Source: Paraburkholderia phenoliruptrix
GTDB taxonomy: Bacteria; Pseudomonadota; Gammaproteobacteria; Burkholderiales; Burkholderiaceae
Length of the DNA: 64,000 nt
NCBI RefSeq assembly: GCF_019511605.1
Contig: NZ_JAEUAV010000015.1
Location: 102,475-166,474 of the forward strand
Direction: 5' to 3'
The notes under the pieces were generated by a model. The model was not told where the DNA came from. It made no database searches and worked only from the letters and a program-made list of their open reading frames with translations. A program made the translations under genes and the position numbers. Position 1 is the stretch's first letter. Every line of letters begins with the position of its first letter. Positions 1-7,708 of this stretch are shown piece by piece.

Positions 1-1777
1 TTGCGCGGATCTTCGCGATGTCCTTGAAGTCGAGCACAGGCTGCGACACTTCGAGACGCATCGGCGGGTTGATGTTGTTGGTGTCGAGCAGGTTCGGCTT
101 CGGACCGATGAACGACACCAGCGACATCACCATGTTTTCGCGGATCGGGTCGATCGGCGGGTTCGTGACCTGCGCGAACAGCTGCTTGAAGTAGTGATAG
201 AGCGTCTTGTTCTTGTTGGACATGACCGCGAGCGGCGAGTCGTTGCCCATCGAGCCCACGGCTTCTTCGCCTGCTTGCGCCATAGGCGCCATCAGGAACT
301 TGAGGTCTTCCTGCGTGTAGCCGAACGCCTGCTGGCGATCCAGCAGAGCCGCGGCTTCGCGGCGCTCGGTCGCGACGTCTTCGGCCTTCGCCTCGATCTC
401 GTCGAGCTTGATGCGCACCGCGTCGATCCAGCTCTTGTACGGCTTGGCGTTCGCGAGGTTGTCCTTCAGTTCCTTGTCGTCGATGATGCGGCCGTGTTCC
501 ATGTCGATCAGGAACATCTTGCCCGGCTGCAGACGCCACTTCTTGACGATCTTCGACTCCGGAATGGGCAGCGTGCCCGCTTCCGAGGCCATGATGACGA
601 GGTCGTCGTCGGTGACGATGTAGCGCGCCGGACGCAGGCCGTTACGGTCGAGCGTCGCGCCGATCTGCCGGCCGTCGGTAAAGGCGATCGCAGCGGGGCC
701 GTCCCACGGCTCCATCATCGCGGCGTGGTATTCGTAGAACGCGCGGCGGTTGTCGTCCATCAGCGTGTGCTGTTCCCAGGCTTCCGGGATCATCATCATC
801 ATTGCGTGGACGAGCGGGTAGCCGGCCATCACCAGCAGTTCGAGGCAGTTGTCGAACGAGGCGGTGTCGGACTGGCCCGGATAAATGAGCGGCCACAGCT
901 TCGGCAGGTCGTCCCCGAGCACGTGCGAGGCGATCGCGCCGGTACGGGCGTTCAGCCAGTTCACGTTGCCCTTCACGGTGTTGATTTCGCCGTTGTGGGC
1001 GATCATCCGGTACGGGTGAGCCAGTTCCCATGCAGGGAACGTGTTGGTCGAGAAGCGCTGGTGCACGAGCGCGAGCGCGGAGACGGTGCGCTCGTCCTGC
1101 AGGTCGCGGTAGTACACGCCGACCTGACCCGCCAGCAGCAGACCCTTGTAGACCACCGTGCGCGCCGACATGGACGGCACGAAGTATTCCTTGCCGTGCT
1201 TGAGTTTGAGCGCCTGGATGCGGTGGCTCGCGGTCTTGCGGATCACGTACAGCTTCCGCTCGAGCGCGTCGGTCACCATGATGTCCTTGCCGCGGCCAAT
1301 GAAAATCTGCCGGATCAGCGGCTCGCTCGCCTTGACGGTGGGCGAGATCGGCATGGTGTGGTCGACCGGCACGTCGCGCCAGCCGAGCACGACCTGGCCT
1401 TCGGCCTTTACCGTGCGCTCGAGCTCCTGTTCGCAGGCGAGCCGCGACGCGTGTTCCTTCGGCAGGAACACCATGCCCACGCCGTATTCGCCGAACGGCG
1501 GCAAGGTCACGCCCTGCTTGGCCATTTCCTCGCGATAGAAACCGTCCGGAATCTGGATCAGGATGCCGGCGCCGTCGCCCATCAACGGGTCGGCGCCGAC
1601 GGCGCCCCGGTGGTCGAGGTTCTCGAGAATCTTCAGGCCCTGCTCGATGATCTCGTGGCTCTTCTTGCCCTTGATGTGAGCAACGAAGCCGACGCCGCAG
1701 GCGTCATGTTCGTTTTGCGGGTCGTACAACCCTTGCGCGGCGGGGACCGGGTGAGCCGGTTGCTGGTGATCGTTCAT
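1..1777 (-). CDS. gltB: Glutamate synthase large subunit, N-terminal part (runs off window)
   Basis: NADPH-dependent glutamate synthase makes glutamate from glutamine and 2-oxoglutarate. About 592 N-terminal residues are visible and the rest lies left of the window. The class II glutamine amidotransferase domain begins at the motif ACGVGF, with Cys27 as the expected mature N-terminal nucleophile, so the first 26 residues would be a cleaved propeptide. Further family motifs are NLDHRGAVGADP and HQRFSTNTFPAWELAHP. The ATG at 1777 is the first in-frame start before the domain; its ribosome-binding site is weak. The gene is transcribed leftwards, presumably followed by gltD outside the window. 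The fold and motifs leave little doubt about identity. Confidence 0.95.
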   Translation of the reverse strand, partial: MNDHQQPAHPVPAAQGLYDPQNEHDACGVGFVAHIKGKKSHEIIEQGLKILENLDHRGAVGADPLMGDGAGILIQIPDGFYREEMAKQGVTLPPFGEYGVGMVFLPKEHASRLACEQELERTVKAEGQVVLGWRDVPVDHTMPISPTVKASEPLIRQIFIGRGKDIMVTDALERKLYVIRKTASHRIQALKLKHGKEYFVPSMSARTVVYKGLLLAGQVGVYYRDLQDERTVSALALVHQRFSTNTFPAWELAHPYRMIAHNGEINTVKGNVNWLNARTGAIASHVLGDDLPKLWPLIYPGQSDTASFDNCLELLVMAGYPLVHAMMMMIPEAWEQHTLMDDNRRAFYEYHAAMMEPWDGPAAIAFTDGRQIGATLDRNGLRPARYIVTDDDLVIMASEAGTLPIPESKIVKKWRLQPGKMFLIDMEHGRIIDDKELKDNLANAKPYKSWIDAVRIKLDEIEAKAEDVATERREAAALLDRQQAFGYTQEDLKFLMAPMAQAGEEAVGSMGNDSPLAVMSNKNKTLYHYFKQLFAQVTNPPIDPIRENMVMSLVSFIGPKPNLLDTNNINPPMRLEVSQPVLDFKDIAKIRA

Positions 1778-1902
1778 GGGGACACCGTCTGTGAGGGGCC
1801 GGACAGGCCGTTAAACCGTTTTTGTTGCCGCACGTGCACACCCGCCACGGCGAAGGCGCTTTCCGATGCGCGAGCAGCGCATATCAAAACGCCGGAATCC
1901 GG

Positions 1903-1932
1903 AATATACGCGACGAATCAATGGAATAGCAA
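1903..1932 (-). promoter_or_regulatory. Candidate sigma-70 promoter for gltB
   Basis: On the minus strand TTGCTA (-35, 1927-1932) and TATATT (-10, 1903-1908) are separated by 18 bases, in an AT-rich stretch about 125 bases upstream of the gltB start. The match is reasonable but not strong, and other AT-rich hexamers nearby could serve. Confidence 0.35.
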
Positions 1933-2017
1933 ATAAAACGTTGCGTTCGATCCCCAATTATCAATTTAGTGCATTGCAGCCCGTTTTTATTGGTGCCATA
2001 TCATAAAAGGGCAAAAC

Positions 2018-2043
2018 AAAACGGCATGTCGAAATGCCGTTTG
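2018..2043 (-). terminator. Rho-independent terminator of the RAYT-like gene
   Basis: A 9-bp stem (AAACGGCAT / ATGCCGTTT) with a short loop lies 27 bases after the stop codon of the RAYT-like gene. On the minus strand it is followed by the T-rich tract TTTTGTTTTG. It should separate this gene from gltB. Confidence 0.7.
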
Positions 2044-2069
2044 AAACACAAACTGCTGATTCATATCGC

Positions 2070-2777
2070 TTATTGCGCCTGCGGCGTCTCGCGCACCTTG
2101 CGCGGCCGTCCTCGCGGCAGCGGAGATACGCGCCGGTTCGCCGCGCGCGCCGCCCATTCGCGATAGGTGTCGCTGCCGAGCACCCAGCCCTTTAACGTGG
2201 CCTGCTGAAGCTGGCTTGCTTCGCGTTCGTCGAGCGGCTGCTCGCACAGTTCGCGGTACGCGCGTTGCCGCTCGAAAGGGGTGTTGCCGAGCGACCAGTA
2301 AAGCGGATGGTCGGTGATGAGACTGTCGAGCGTGAGACCGATATGGTGCCGGTAGCTCGACCACCGGTAGTCTTCCGGCGCGCTCACCAGTTGCATGCGC
2401 ACCGGGCACATTTCGACGACGCGGCTTGCCAGCAGAAAATACCGCTCGCCCTCGATCACGGTCGCGCGATAGCGCCCTTCCCACAGCGTGCCGCGCCGCG
2501 CGTAGCGGCGATTGAAGTGCGCCACGTAGCGGCGCCCGACTGCCTGCATTGCCTTGGGCAAGCTGGACTCCTCCGTGGGAGTGACGAGCAGTTGCACCGC
2601 GCCGGGCATGAGCGCATAAGCGTGGATCGACAAGTGGTGGTCGCGCGAAGCCGCTTTCAAACAGTCGATGAACAATTCATAGTCCTGATCGTCGACGAAC
2701 GCAGGCTGCTGATCGAGTCCGCGGAGGATGACGTGCTGCGGCTGGTCAGGAACATAAAGACGTGCAAGCCGTGCCAT
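2070..2777 (-). CDS. RAYT/IS200-like (Y1_Tnp) transposase relative lacking catalytic residues
   Basis: A 235-residue protein with the overall layout of REP-associated tyrosine transposases: N-terminal MARLARLYVPDQPQHVILRG, the segment LWEGRYRATVIEGERYF, and DYRWSS. In active members the HUH metal-binding motif sits in a segment like MPNHVHLL. Here it reads MPGAVQLL (about residues 57-64), so both histidines are missing. The helix that normally carries the catalytic tyrosine (YRYIELNPVRAG-like) reads SRVVEMCPVRMQ, without tyrosine. The C-terminus carries PRGRPRK, an AT-hook-like basic motif. The frame is intact and followed by its own terminator. I infer a domesticated DNA- or RNA-binding protein or a decaying relic. 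No REP family or IS ends are recognisable beside it. Confidence 0.8.
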   Translation of the reverse strand: MARLARLYVPDQPQHVILRGLDQQPAFVDDQDYELFIDCLKAASRDHHLSIHAYALMPGAVQLLVTPTEESSLPKAMQAVGRRYVAHFNRRYARRGTLWEGRYRATVIEGERYFLLASRVVEMCPVRMQLVSAPEDYRWSSYRHHIGLTLDSLITDHPLYWSLGNTPFERQRAYRELCEQPLDEREASQLQQATLKGWVLGSDTYREWAARAANRRVSPLPRGRPRKVRETPQAQ

Positions 2778-2964
2778 GCTGAAGTATCCGATAGTCGCGT
2801 TGGTACATACCCGAAGGTCCGAAGAACCGCATGCGCCGGAGGTTCGGCGCGGCGCGGCCAGGCCAGAAAGCGCGCGCAGCTTAGGGAGAAAGCTCTAATC
2901 GCCGCGTATGGTGAGTTTCAAACGTTGTGGTCATAATGAGCGGGCCTTTTCTGGAGGAGCACAT

Positions 2965-3690
2965 ATGAAATTAAAACAGGCCGTCGTGGGGACCGCGATG
3001 CTAGCCGGCATGACAACGGCAGCATACGCACAATCGGCCGGTAGCTTTACCATCTCAACAGGCTGGTTCCATCTTGCGCCTCAATCGAGCAGCCAGCCTC
3101 TGCGAGTAACAAGCATCGGCGGAAGCCCGACCAACATCGTAGAAGCCAACACCGGAGCAACACTGAGTTCCGCCGACACAATCGGCATCACAGCGGCTTA
3201 CTTCGTCACCGATCACATTGCCACCGAACTGGTGGTCGGCTACCCGCCTTCGTTCGACCTGAACGGCACGGGCAGCCTCGAACGATTCGGCAAGATTGGC
3301 CAGGCGAAACAGTGGAGCCCGACTCTGCTGTTCAAGTATTACTTCAACGCTCCGACTGCTGCCTTCCGCCCGTATCTCGGTATCGGCGTGAGCCGTATCT
3401 GGTTCACCGACGAGAAGATCACGAACGGCACATTCGAAGCTAACGTTCTGCATGGTCCGACCAGCGTCACTACGGATAGTTCGTGGGAGCCTGTGTTTAA
3501 TGCCGGCTTCAGTTACTCGTTCAACCAGCACTGGTTCGCGGGCGTGTCGGTGTCGTACCTGCCGCTCAGCACGACGGCCAAACTCAACACGCAGGCGAGA
3601 ACGCCGGTGGGTACGCTGAACGTGCAATCGCAAACCAAGATCAAGCTGAACCCGATCGTCACCTACGTCAACATCGGTTACCGCTTCTAA
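2965..3690 (+). CDS. ompW: OmpW family outer membrane protein
   Basis: A small 8-stranded beta-barrel porin of the OmpW family, 241 residues. The ATG at 2965 is chosen because GGAGGAG sits 5-6 bases upstream and the protein then starts with a clean signal peptide ending AYA before QSAG (cleavage near residue 22). The mature part has the alternating pattern of outer membrane strands, the family segment WSPTLLFKYYF followed by FRPYLGIGVSRIWF, and ends in an aromatic residue (NIGYRF) as expected for BAM-dependent insertion. The gene stands alone with its own terminator and looks less GC-rich than its neighbours. OmpW proteins are linked to small hydrophobic compound passage and stress; the specific substrate cannot be read here. 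Confidence 0.92.
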   Translation: MKLKQAVVGTAMLAGMTTAAYAQSAGSFTISTGWFHLAPQSSSQPLRVTSIGGSPTNIVEANTGATLSSADTIGITAAYFVTDHIATELVVGYPPSFDLNGTGSLERFGKIGQAKQWSPTLLFKYYFNAPTAAFRPYLGIGVSRIWFTDEKITNGTFEANVLHGPTSVTTDSSWEPVFNAGFSYSFNQHWFAGVSVSYLPLSTTAKLNTQARTPVGTLNVQSQTKIKLNPIVTYVNIGYRF

Positions 3691-3756
3691 CACCTTACCG
3701 GTGCGCGATCGAATGATGCCGTCCGATTAGGGTAGTCGAATTTCCGTGGCTTGAAC

Positions 3757-3789
3757 AACGCCGTCATTCATCCAATGGCGGCGTTTTTT
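3757..3789 (+). terminator. Rho-independent terminator of ompW
   Basis: ACGCCGTCATT pairs with AATGGCGGCGT around a 5-base loop (one G-T wobble), followed by TTTTTT. Confidence 0.85.
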
Positions 3790-3943
3790 CTTTGGTGTGC
3801 GCCACACGGCGTCGTGCCGGCTTTACCGATGCGACGCGCCGCCTCGTACTGCGTTTGTAAATTTGACCCACGCGCAGCGCGCTTCGTGCAAATATGTGCT
3901 GACGAAACCGGCGCAGACCGCCGTGCGCCGGGCCTTTACGGTT

Positions 3944-3958
3944 TGGCACCGAAGTTGC
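3944..3958 (+). promoter_or_regulatory. Candidate sigma-54 (RpoN) -24/-12 promoter
   Basis: The sequence TGGCACCGAAGTTGC matches the sigma-54 consensus TGGCAC-N5-TTGC exactly, with GG (3945-3946) and GC (3957-3958) at the required spacing. It points toward the DUF883 gene and would give a 5' leader of roughly 70 bases. Sigma-54 promoters need an enhancer-binding protein; the imperfect palindrome at 3861-3893 is a possible but unproven site. Confidence 0.5.
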
Positions 3959-4041
3959 GTTCTGCTGGTGTTTCCTGCGTTGCGATGTGGTTTAACGCAA
4001 CCGTGAACGTGGGCCTTTTCACCCTCATCGACGGAGCGACC

Positions 4042-4422
4042 ATGACAGCACTTCCAAACACGCGAGACGCCCTCGGCGAATCCTGGACCAGCACGAGCCG
4101 CCGTGCGCGGCGTATTGCCCGGCACGGCCGCCATGCGGCCGAAGACATAGCGGGCGAGTTGCGCACGCTGATGGCGGAACTCGAATCCACCCTGGCGGAC
4201 GGCACGCAGGCGGACGCCGTGGCGCTGCGCGGCAAGCTGCGCAAGCAGCTGGACAGCGCGCGCGCCCGTTTGAACGACACGCGCGAGGCGGTGCGCGAAC
4301 GCGCCAACGTGGCGCTTTCCGATGCCGACGATTACGTGCATGAGAACCCGTGGCAGACGCTCGCGATCGTAGGCGGTGTCGCGCTGATCGCGGGTGCGCT
4401 GTTTGCCTCGCGGATGCGGTGA
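4042..4422 (+). CDS. DUF883 (ElaB/YqjD-type) C-tail-anchored membrane protein
   Basis: A 126-residue protein with an N-terminal basic part, a long charged amphipathic helix (about residues 30-95) and one C-terminal membrane segment preceded by the family hallmark ENPWQTLAIVGGVALIAG, then a short basic end (SRMR). The E. coli relatives YqjD and ElaB are inner-membrane, ribosome-associated stationary-phase proteins; that role is only inferred here. The start ATG at 4042 is preceded by GGAG (4033-4036) and fits the family N-terminus; the longer upstream frame is not supported. It is convergent with dgt, and a sigma-54-type promoter lies upstream. Confidence 0.85.
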   Translation: MTALPNTRDALGESWTSTSRRARRIARHGRHAAEDIAGELRTLMAELESTLADGTQADAVALRGKLRKQLDSARARLNDTREAVRERANVALSDADDYVHENPWQTLAIVGGVALIAGALFASRMR

Positions 4423-4456
4423 CGTTTGCAACTGCGGTAAGCCTTGCACACACGCT

Positions 4457-4491
4457 GAACTCGAGCCGCAGTCTGACCGCGGCTCGAGTTC
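4457..4491. repeat. Perfect 13-bp inverted repeat after the DUF883 gene
   Basis: GAACTCGAGCCGC (4457-4469) and GCGGCTCGAGTTC (4479-4491) are perfect complements around a 9-base loop. There is no T-run on either side, so it is terminator-like but not a canonical intrinsic terminator. It lies between the convergent DUF883 and dgt genes. Confidence 0.7.
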
Positions 4492-4496
4492 GATCG

Positions 4497-4535
4497 GGCT
4501 GCCTCGCGTCGCGACTGTAGCGACGCCGGGCAGCC
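4497..4535. repeat. Second, two-tier stem-loop in the same convergent spacer
   Basis: The outer arms GGCTGCC/GGCAGCC enclose the inner arms CGTCGC/GCGACG. A third short hairpin (TGCGCGTCG/CGACGCGCA, 4599-4620) follows. Together with the repeat at 4457-4491 this makes three hairpins in about 165 bases. Confidence 0.55.
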
Positions 4536-4704
4536 TTTGACGCGTGGCGTAGGCGGTGCGCCTGCGGGGCGGGGCTTGCGGTGTCGGTTGGGCTTGGGTG
4601 CGCGTCGGGCTCGACGCGCAGCCTCGCGGTGCCGCGTCGCCCCCCGTGCGAGCGTGCATCTCTGAGCGCCGTGCGAGCGAGGCACTCCATGCCGCTCACT
4701 CTGC

Positions 4705-5910
4705 TCAGTTGTCGGCGATCACGAAGAGCCGCTGATACTCCTTGAGCGCGTACCGGTCCGTCATGCCAGCAATGTAATGCGCGATCAGCCGCGGTTGCAG
4801 CGCGGCATCGGTCGACTGGTAGCTGGGCGGCAATAGCCGCGGGTCGTCGGTGAACGCGTCGAACAAACCGACGACGACCCGGCGCGCCTTGTTTGCCATG
4901 CGCATCACGCGGTAGTGGCGGTACAGGTTCTTGAACAGAAAGCGCTTCAACGCCGCCGCCTGAGCCGCAATTGGCTCGCTATGGGCGACGAGCGCCGGCG
5001 CGGCGCGCACGGCGTCGAGCGAATCGGGCGCATGACGCACGAGATTCGCCTGCGTGGTGCCGATCAAATCGACGATCAGCGTATTGATGATGCGCCGCAC
5101 CGTCTCATGAATCAGCCTGCGGCCTTCTATGTGCGGAAAATCGCGGCGCGCCGCTTCGTAGTGCGTTTGCCACAACTCGACTTCGGCCAGTTGCTCGACC
5201 GTGAGCAGCCCGGAGCGCAGGCCGTCGTCCACGTCGTGATTGTTGTAGGCGATTTCATCGGCCACGTTCGCGATCTGCGCTTCGATAGACGGCTGCCGTC
5301 CTTCCAGAAACCGCTCTCCCAACGCGCCTAGCCGCCGGGCATTCTCGCGCGAGCAGTGCTTGAGAATGCCTTCGCGCGTTTCGAAACACAGGTTCAGGCC
5401 GTTGTACGCGCCGTAGTGTTCCTCGAGGTCGTCCACCACCGCGAGGCTTTGCAGATTGTGCTCGAAGCCGCCGTGTTCGCGCATGCATTCATTCAGCGCG
5501 TCCTGGCCGGCATGCCCAAAAGGCGTATGGCCCAGGTCGTGAGCAAGCGAAATGGCCTCCACGAGGTCTTCGTTGACACGCAGATTGCGCGCAACGGACC
5601 GTGCAATCTGCGCGACTTCGAGGCTATGCGTGAGACGCGTGCGAAAGAGGTCGCCCTCGTGATTCACGAACACCTGCGTTTTATATTCGAGCCGACGAAA
5701 CGCCGTTGAGTGAACGATGCGGTCGCGGTCGCGCTGGAATTCGGTGCGTGCACTCGGCGGTGCTTCCGGATAGCGGCGACCGCGCGAATGCGCCGAATGC
5801 GCGGCATACGGCGCGAGGTGCGCTTCGAGCGCTTCCTGCGTCGGGACGCCGAGCGCCGCCGCGCCTGCCGTGGGGTGCTGATTTACATCGTCGCTGCGCC
5901 TGTCTGTCAC
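4705..5910 (-). CDS. dgt: dGTP triphosphohydrolase-like HD-domain protein
   Basis: A 401-residue protein of the deoxyguanosinetriphosphate triphosphohydrolase-like family, which hydrolyses dNTPs to deoxynucleoside and tripolyphosphate. The HD-domain metal ligands are visible: His95 in RLTHSLEVA, His124-Asp125 in AHDLGHTPFGHAG. The preceding segment RDRDRIVHSTAFRRLEYKTQVF is typical of the family. I place the start at the GTG at 5910 because GGAG lies six bases upstream; the longer frame would run into aroB. It follows aroB by 55 bases and is likely the last gene of the transcript. Confidence 0.92.
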   Translation of the reverse strand: MTDRRSDDVNQHPTAGAAALGVPTQEALEAHLAPYAAHSAHSRGRRYPEAPPSARTEFQRDRDRIVHSTAFRRLEYKTQVFVNHEGDLFRTRLTHSLEVAQIARSVARNLRVNEDLVEAISLAHDLGHTPFGHAGQDALNECMREHGGFEHNLQSLAVVDDLEEHYGAYNGLNLCFETREGILKHCSRENARRLGALGERFLEGRQPSIEAQIANVADEIAYNNHDVDDGLRSGLLTVEQLAEVELWQTHYEAARRDFPHIEGRRLIHETVRRIINTLIVDLIGTTQANLVRHAPDSLDAVRAAPALVAHSEPIAAQAAALKRFLFKNLYRHYRVMRMANKARRVVVGLFDAFTDDPRLLPPSYQSTDAALQPRLIAHYIAGMTDRYALKEYQRLFVIADN

Positions 5911-5965
5911 CGGGTTCTCCGAAACATGGGCGGCGCCGCGCGGCGCCTGCTGGTGGGGCCGCCTG

Positions 5966-7042
5966 TCAGACGGCGGCGGCCAGCGTGGCGTGCACCTCGG
6001 CGTCGGGCGCCTGGGTGATGAGCGTCTCACCGAAACGCTTCAGCAGAATGAATTTGATTGCGCCGGCTTCCGCTTTCTTGTCGACCTGCATGAGCTCGAC
6101 GTAACGCGATTCGCCGAGTGCCGGCGCGCGAGTCGGCAAATGCGCGGCGGCGATCACGTCGACGAGCCGCTTGCGCGACGCTTCGTCCAGGTAGCCCAAG
6201 CGCACGGAGAGATCCGCCGCCATGACCATCCCGCAGCCCACCGCTTCGCCGTGCAGCCACTCGCCGTAACCGAGCCCGGCTTCAATGGCGTGGCCGAACG
6301 TGTGACCGAAGTTGAGAATGGCGCGCAGGCCGCCCTCGCGCTCGTCCTGCGCGACCACCGACGCCTTGATCTCGCACGAGCGCTTGACGGCCTCGGCAAG
6401 CGCCGCAGGCTCGCAGCGATTCAGCGCCTCGACGTTTTCTTCTATCCAGCGGAAAAAACCGGCGTCCGCAATCGCGCCGGTCTTGATGACTTCGGCAATG
6501 CCCGCCGCCCGTTCGCGCGCGGGCAGCGTGCGCAGCGCGCCAATGTCGGCAATCACGGCTTGCGGCTGGTAGAACGCGCCGATCATGTTCTTGCCGAGCG
6601 GATGATTGATGCCGGTCTTGCCGCCCACCGACGAATCCACCTGCGAGAGCAGCGTGGTCGGCACCTGGATGAACGGCACGCCGCGCATGTAGCAGGCGGC
6701 CGCGAACCCCGTCATGTCGCCGATCACACCGCCGCCCAGCGCGATCAGCGTGGTCTTGCGGTCGGCGCGCGAGCCGAGCAGCGCGTCGAAAATCAGATTC
6801 AGCGTTTCGAGGTTCTTGTACGCCTCGCCGTCCGGCAGCACGACCGTGGACACCTGCTTGCCGAGCGGCGCGAGCGCCGCGCGCAGCGTGTCGCCGTAAA
6901 GCGGCTCGACGGTGGTGTTGGTGACGATCGTGACCGAATTGCCGGCGATGTGCGGCGCGAACAAAGCCGTCTGGCCGATCAGGTCGGCACCGATATGGAT
7001 GGGATAGGCGCGTTCGCCCAGTTCGACGTTGACGGTAATCAT
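5966..7042 (-). CDS. aroB: 3-dehydroquinate synthase
   Basis: Second step of the shikimate pathway: converts DAHP to 3-dehydroquinate, using NAD and a divalent metal. The 358-residue protein has the NAD-binding motif LGGGVIGDMTGF (about 102-113), the substrate region SSVGGKTGINHPLGKN and the metal-binding segments AEVIKTG, NFGHTFGHAIE and HGEAVGCGM. The start is the ATG at 7042 (MITVNVELG), matching family N-termini; an ATG three codons earlier is possible. It begins 11 bases after the aroK stop, so aroK and aroB are probably co-translated from one message, adjacent to the pilus genes as in many proteobacteria. Confidence 0.97.
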   Translation of the reverse strand: MITVNVELGERAYPIHIGADLIGQTALFAPHIAGNSVTIVTNTTVEPLYGDTLRAALAPLGKQVSTVVLPDGEAYKNLETLNLIFDALLGSRADRKTTLIALGGGVIGDMTGFAAACYMRGVPFIQVPTTLLSQVDSSVGGKTGINHPLGKNMIGAFYQPQAVIADIGALRTLPARERAAGIAEVIKTGAIADAGFFRWIEENVEALNRCEPAALAEAVKRSCEIKASVVAQDEREGGLRAILNFGHTFGHAIEAGLGYGEWLHGEAVGCGMVMAADLSVRLGYLDEASRKRLVDVIAAAHLPTRAPALGESRYVELMQVDKKAEAGAIKFILLKRFGETLITQAPDAEVHATLAAAV

Positions 7043-7053
7043 ACGACCCATTA

Positions 7054-7602
7054 TCACGCAGGATGTTTGGCGACGCCGGCCATCTCGAGCTGCATCAGAA
7101 CCATGTTGACGAGTCCGTTGACCGAAGGCCGGCCTGTTTCTATGACGAAATGCGCGCACTCCCGGTAGAGCGGGTCGCGCACTTCATAAAGCGCCTCGAG
7201 GCGCGCTTTGGGGTCCTCGGTTTGCAGAAGCGGACGATTCTTGTCGCGCCGGGTGCGCAGCCACAGATCGTGCGGATTCGCGCGCAGGTAGATCACGACA
7301 CCGCGGCTTTGCAGCGCCGCGCGGTTTTCCGGCCGCAGCACCGCGCCGCCGCCCGTTGCGAGCACGATATTGTCGCGCCCGGTCAGCTCGGAAATGACGC
7401 TCGCCTCGCGCTCGCGAAAGCCCGCTTCGCCTTCCAACTCGAAGATCACCGGAATGCGTGCGCCCGTGCGCGCTTCGATTTCATGGTCCGAATCGAAGAA
7501 CGGGCGGTCGAGACGGCGCGCAATGGCCCGGCCCACGGTGGTTTTTCCTGCCCCCATGAGCCCTACAAAAAATACATTGGCGTGTGCGTCCCGCGCTTGC
7601 AA
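7054..7602 (-). CDS. aroK: Shikimate kinase
   Basis: Phosphorylates shikimate with ATP in aromatic amino acid synthesis. The 182-residue protein has Walker A GLMGAGKTT (14-22), the shikimate-binding Asp in FFDSDHEIE, the motif FRERE, the substrate loop TGGGAV, and the LID region RTRRDKNRPLL. The start is a TTG at 7602, supported by AGAGGA about six bases upstream; no ATG lies at a suitable place. It is followed closely by aroB. Confidence 0.96.
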   Translation of the reverse strand: MQARDAHANVFFVGLMGAGKTTVGRAIARRLDRPFFDSDHEIEARTGARIPVIFELEGEAGFREREASVISELTGRDNIVLATGGGAVLRPENRAALQSRGVVIYLRANPHDLWLRTRRDKNRPLLQTEDPKARLEALYEVRDPLYRECAHFVIETGRPSVNGLVNMVLMQLEMAGVAKHPA

Positions 7603-7708
7603 CGGTGTCCTCTGGCTAATCCGGTGTGGTTCGTGCCGCAGCTTACTGGCAAAGCGGCTGCCTTGTCGAGCCTGCGCGCCGCCGCATTCGCGCCGCGCAA
7701 GCGTGCCC

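Larger units (their letters stand above)
3691..4041. other. Intergenic region between ompW and the DUF883 gene
   Basis: About 350 bases without a convincing gene. It holds the ompW terminator, an imperfect palindrome (ATTTG...CACG...CGTG-CAAAT, 3861-3893) and a sigma-54-type promoter motif (3944-3958). An open frame crosses the region in phase with the DUF883 gene, but its N-terminal extension looks non-coding. Confidence 0.6.

Noticed and set aside
194..1936. 580-codon plus-strand frame over gltB
   Set aside because: The minus strand encodes a clear GltB amidotransferase domain; this frame is a shadow.
2777..2964. REP elements beside the RAYT-like gene
   Set aside because: No repeated palindromes with a common tetranucleotide head are visible on either side of the gene.
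3751..4041. N-terminal extension of the DUF883 frame
   Set aside because: It spans the ompW terminator and the sigma-54 motif, lacks a ribosome-binding site and shows no family similarity.
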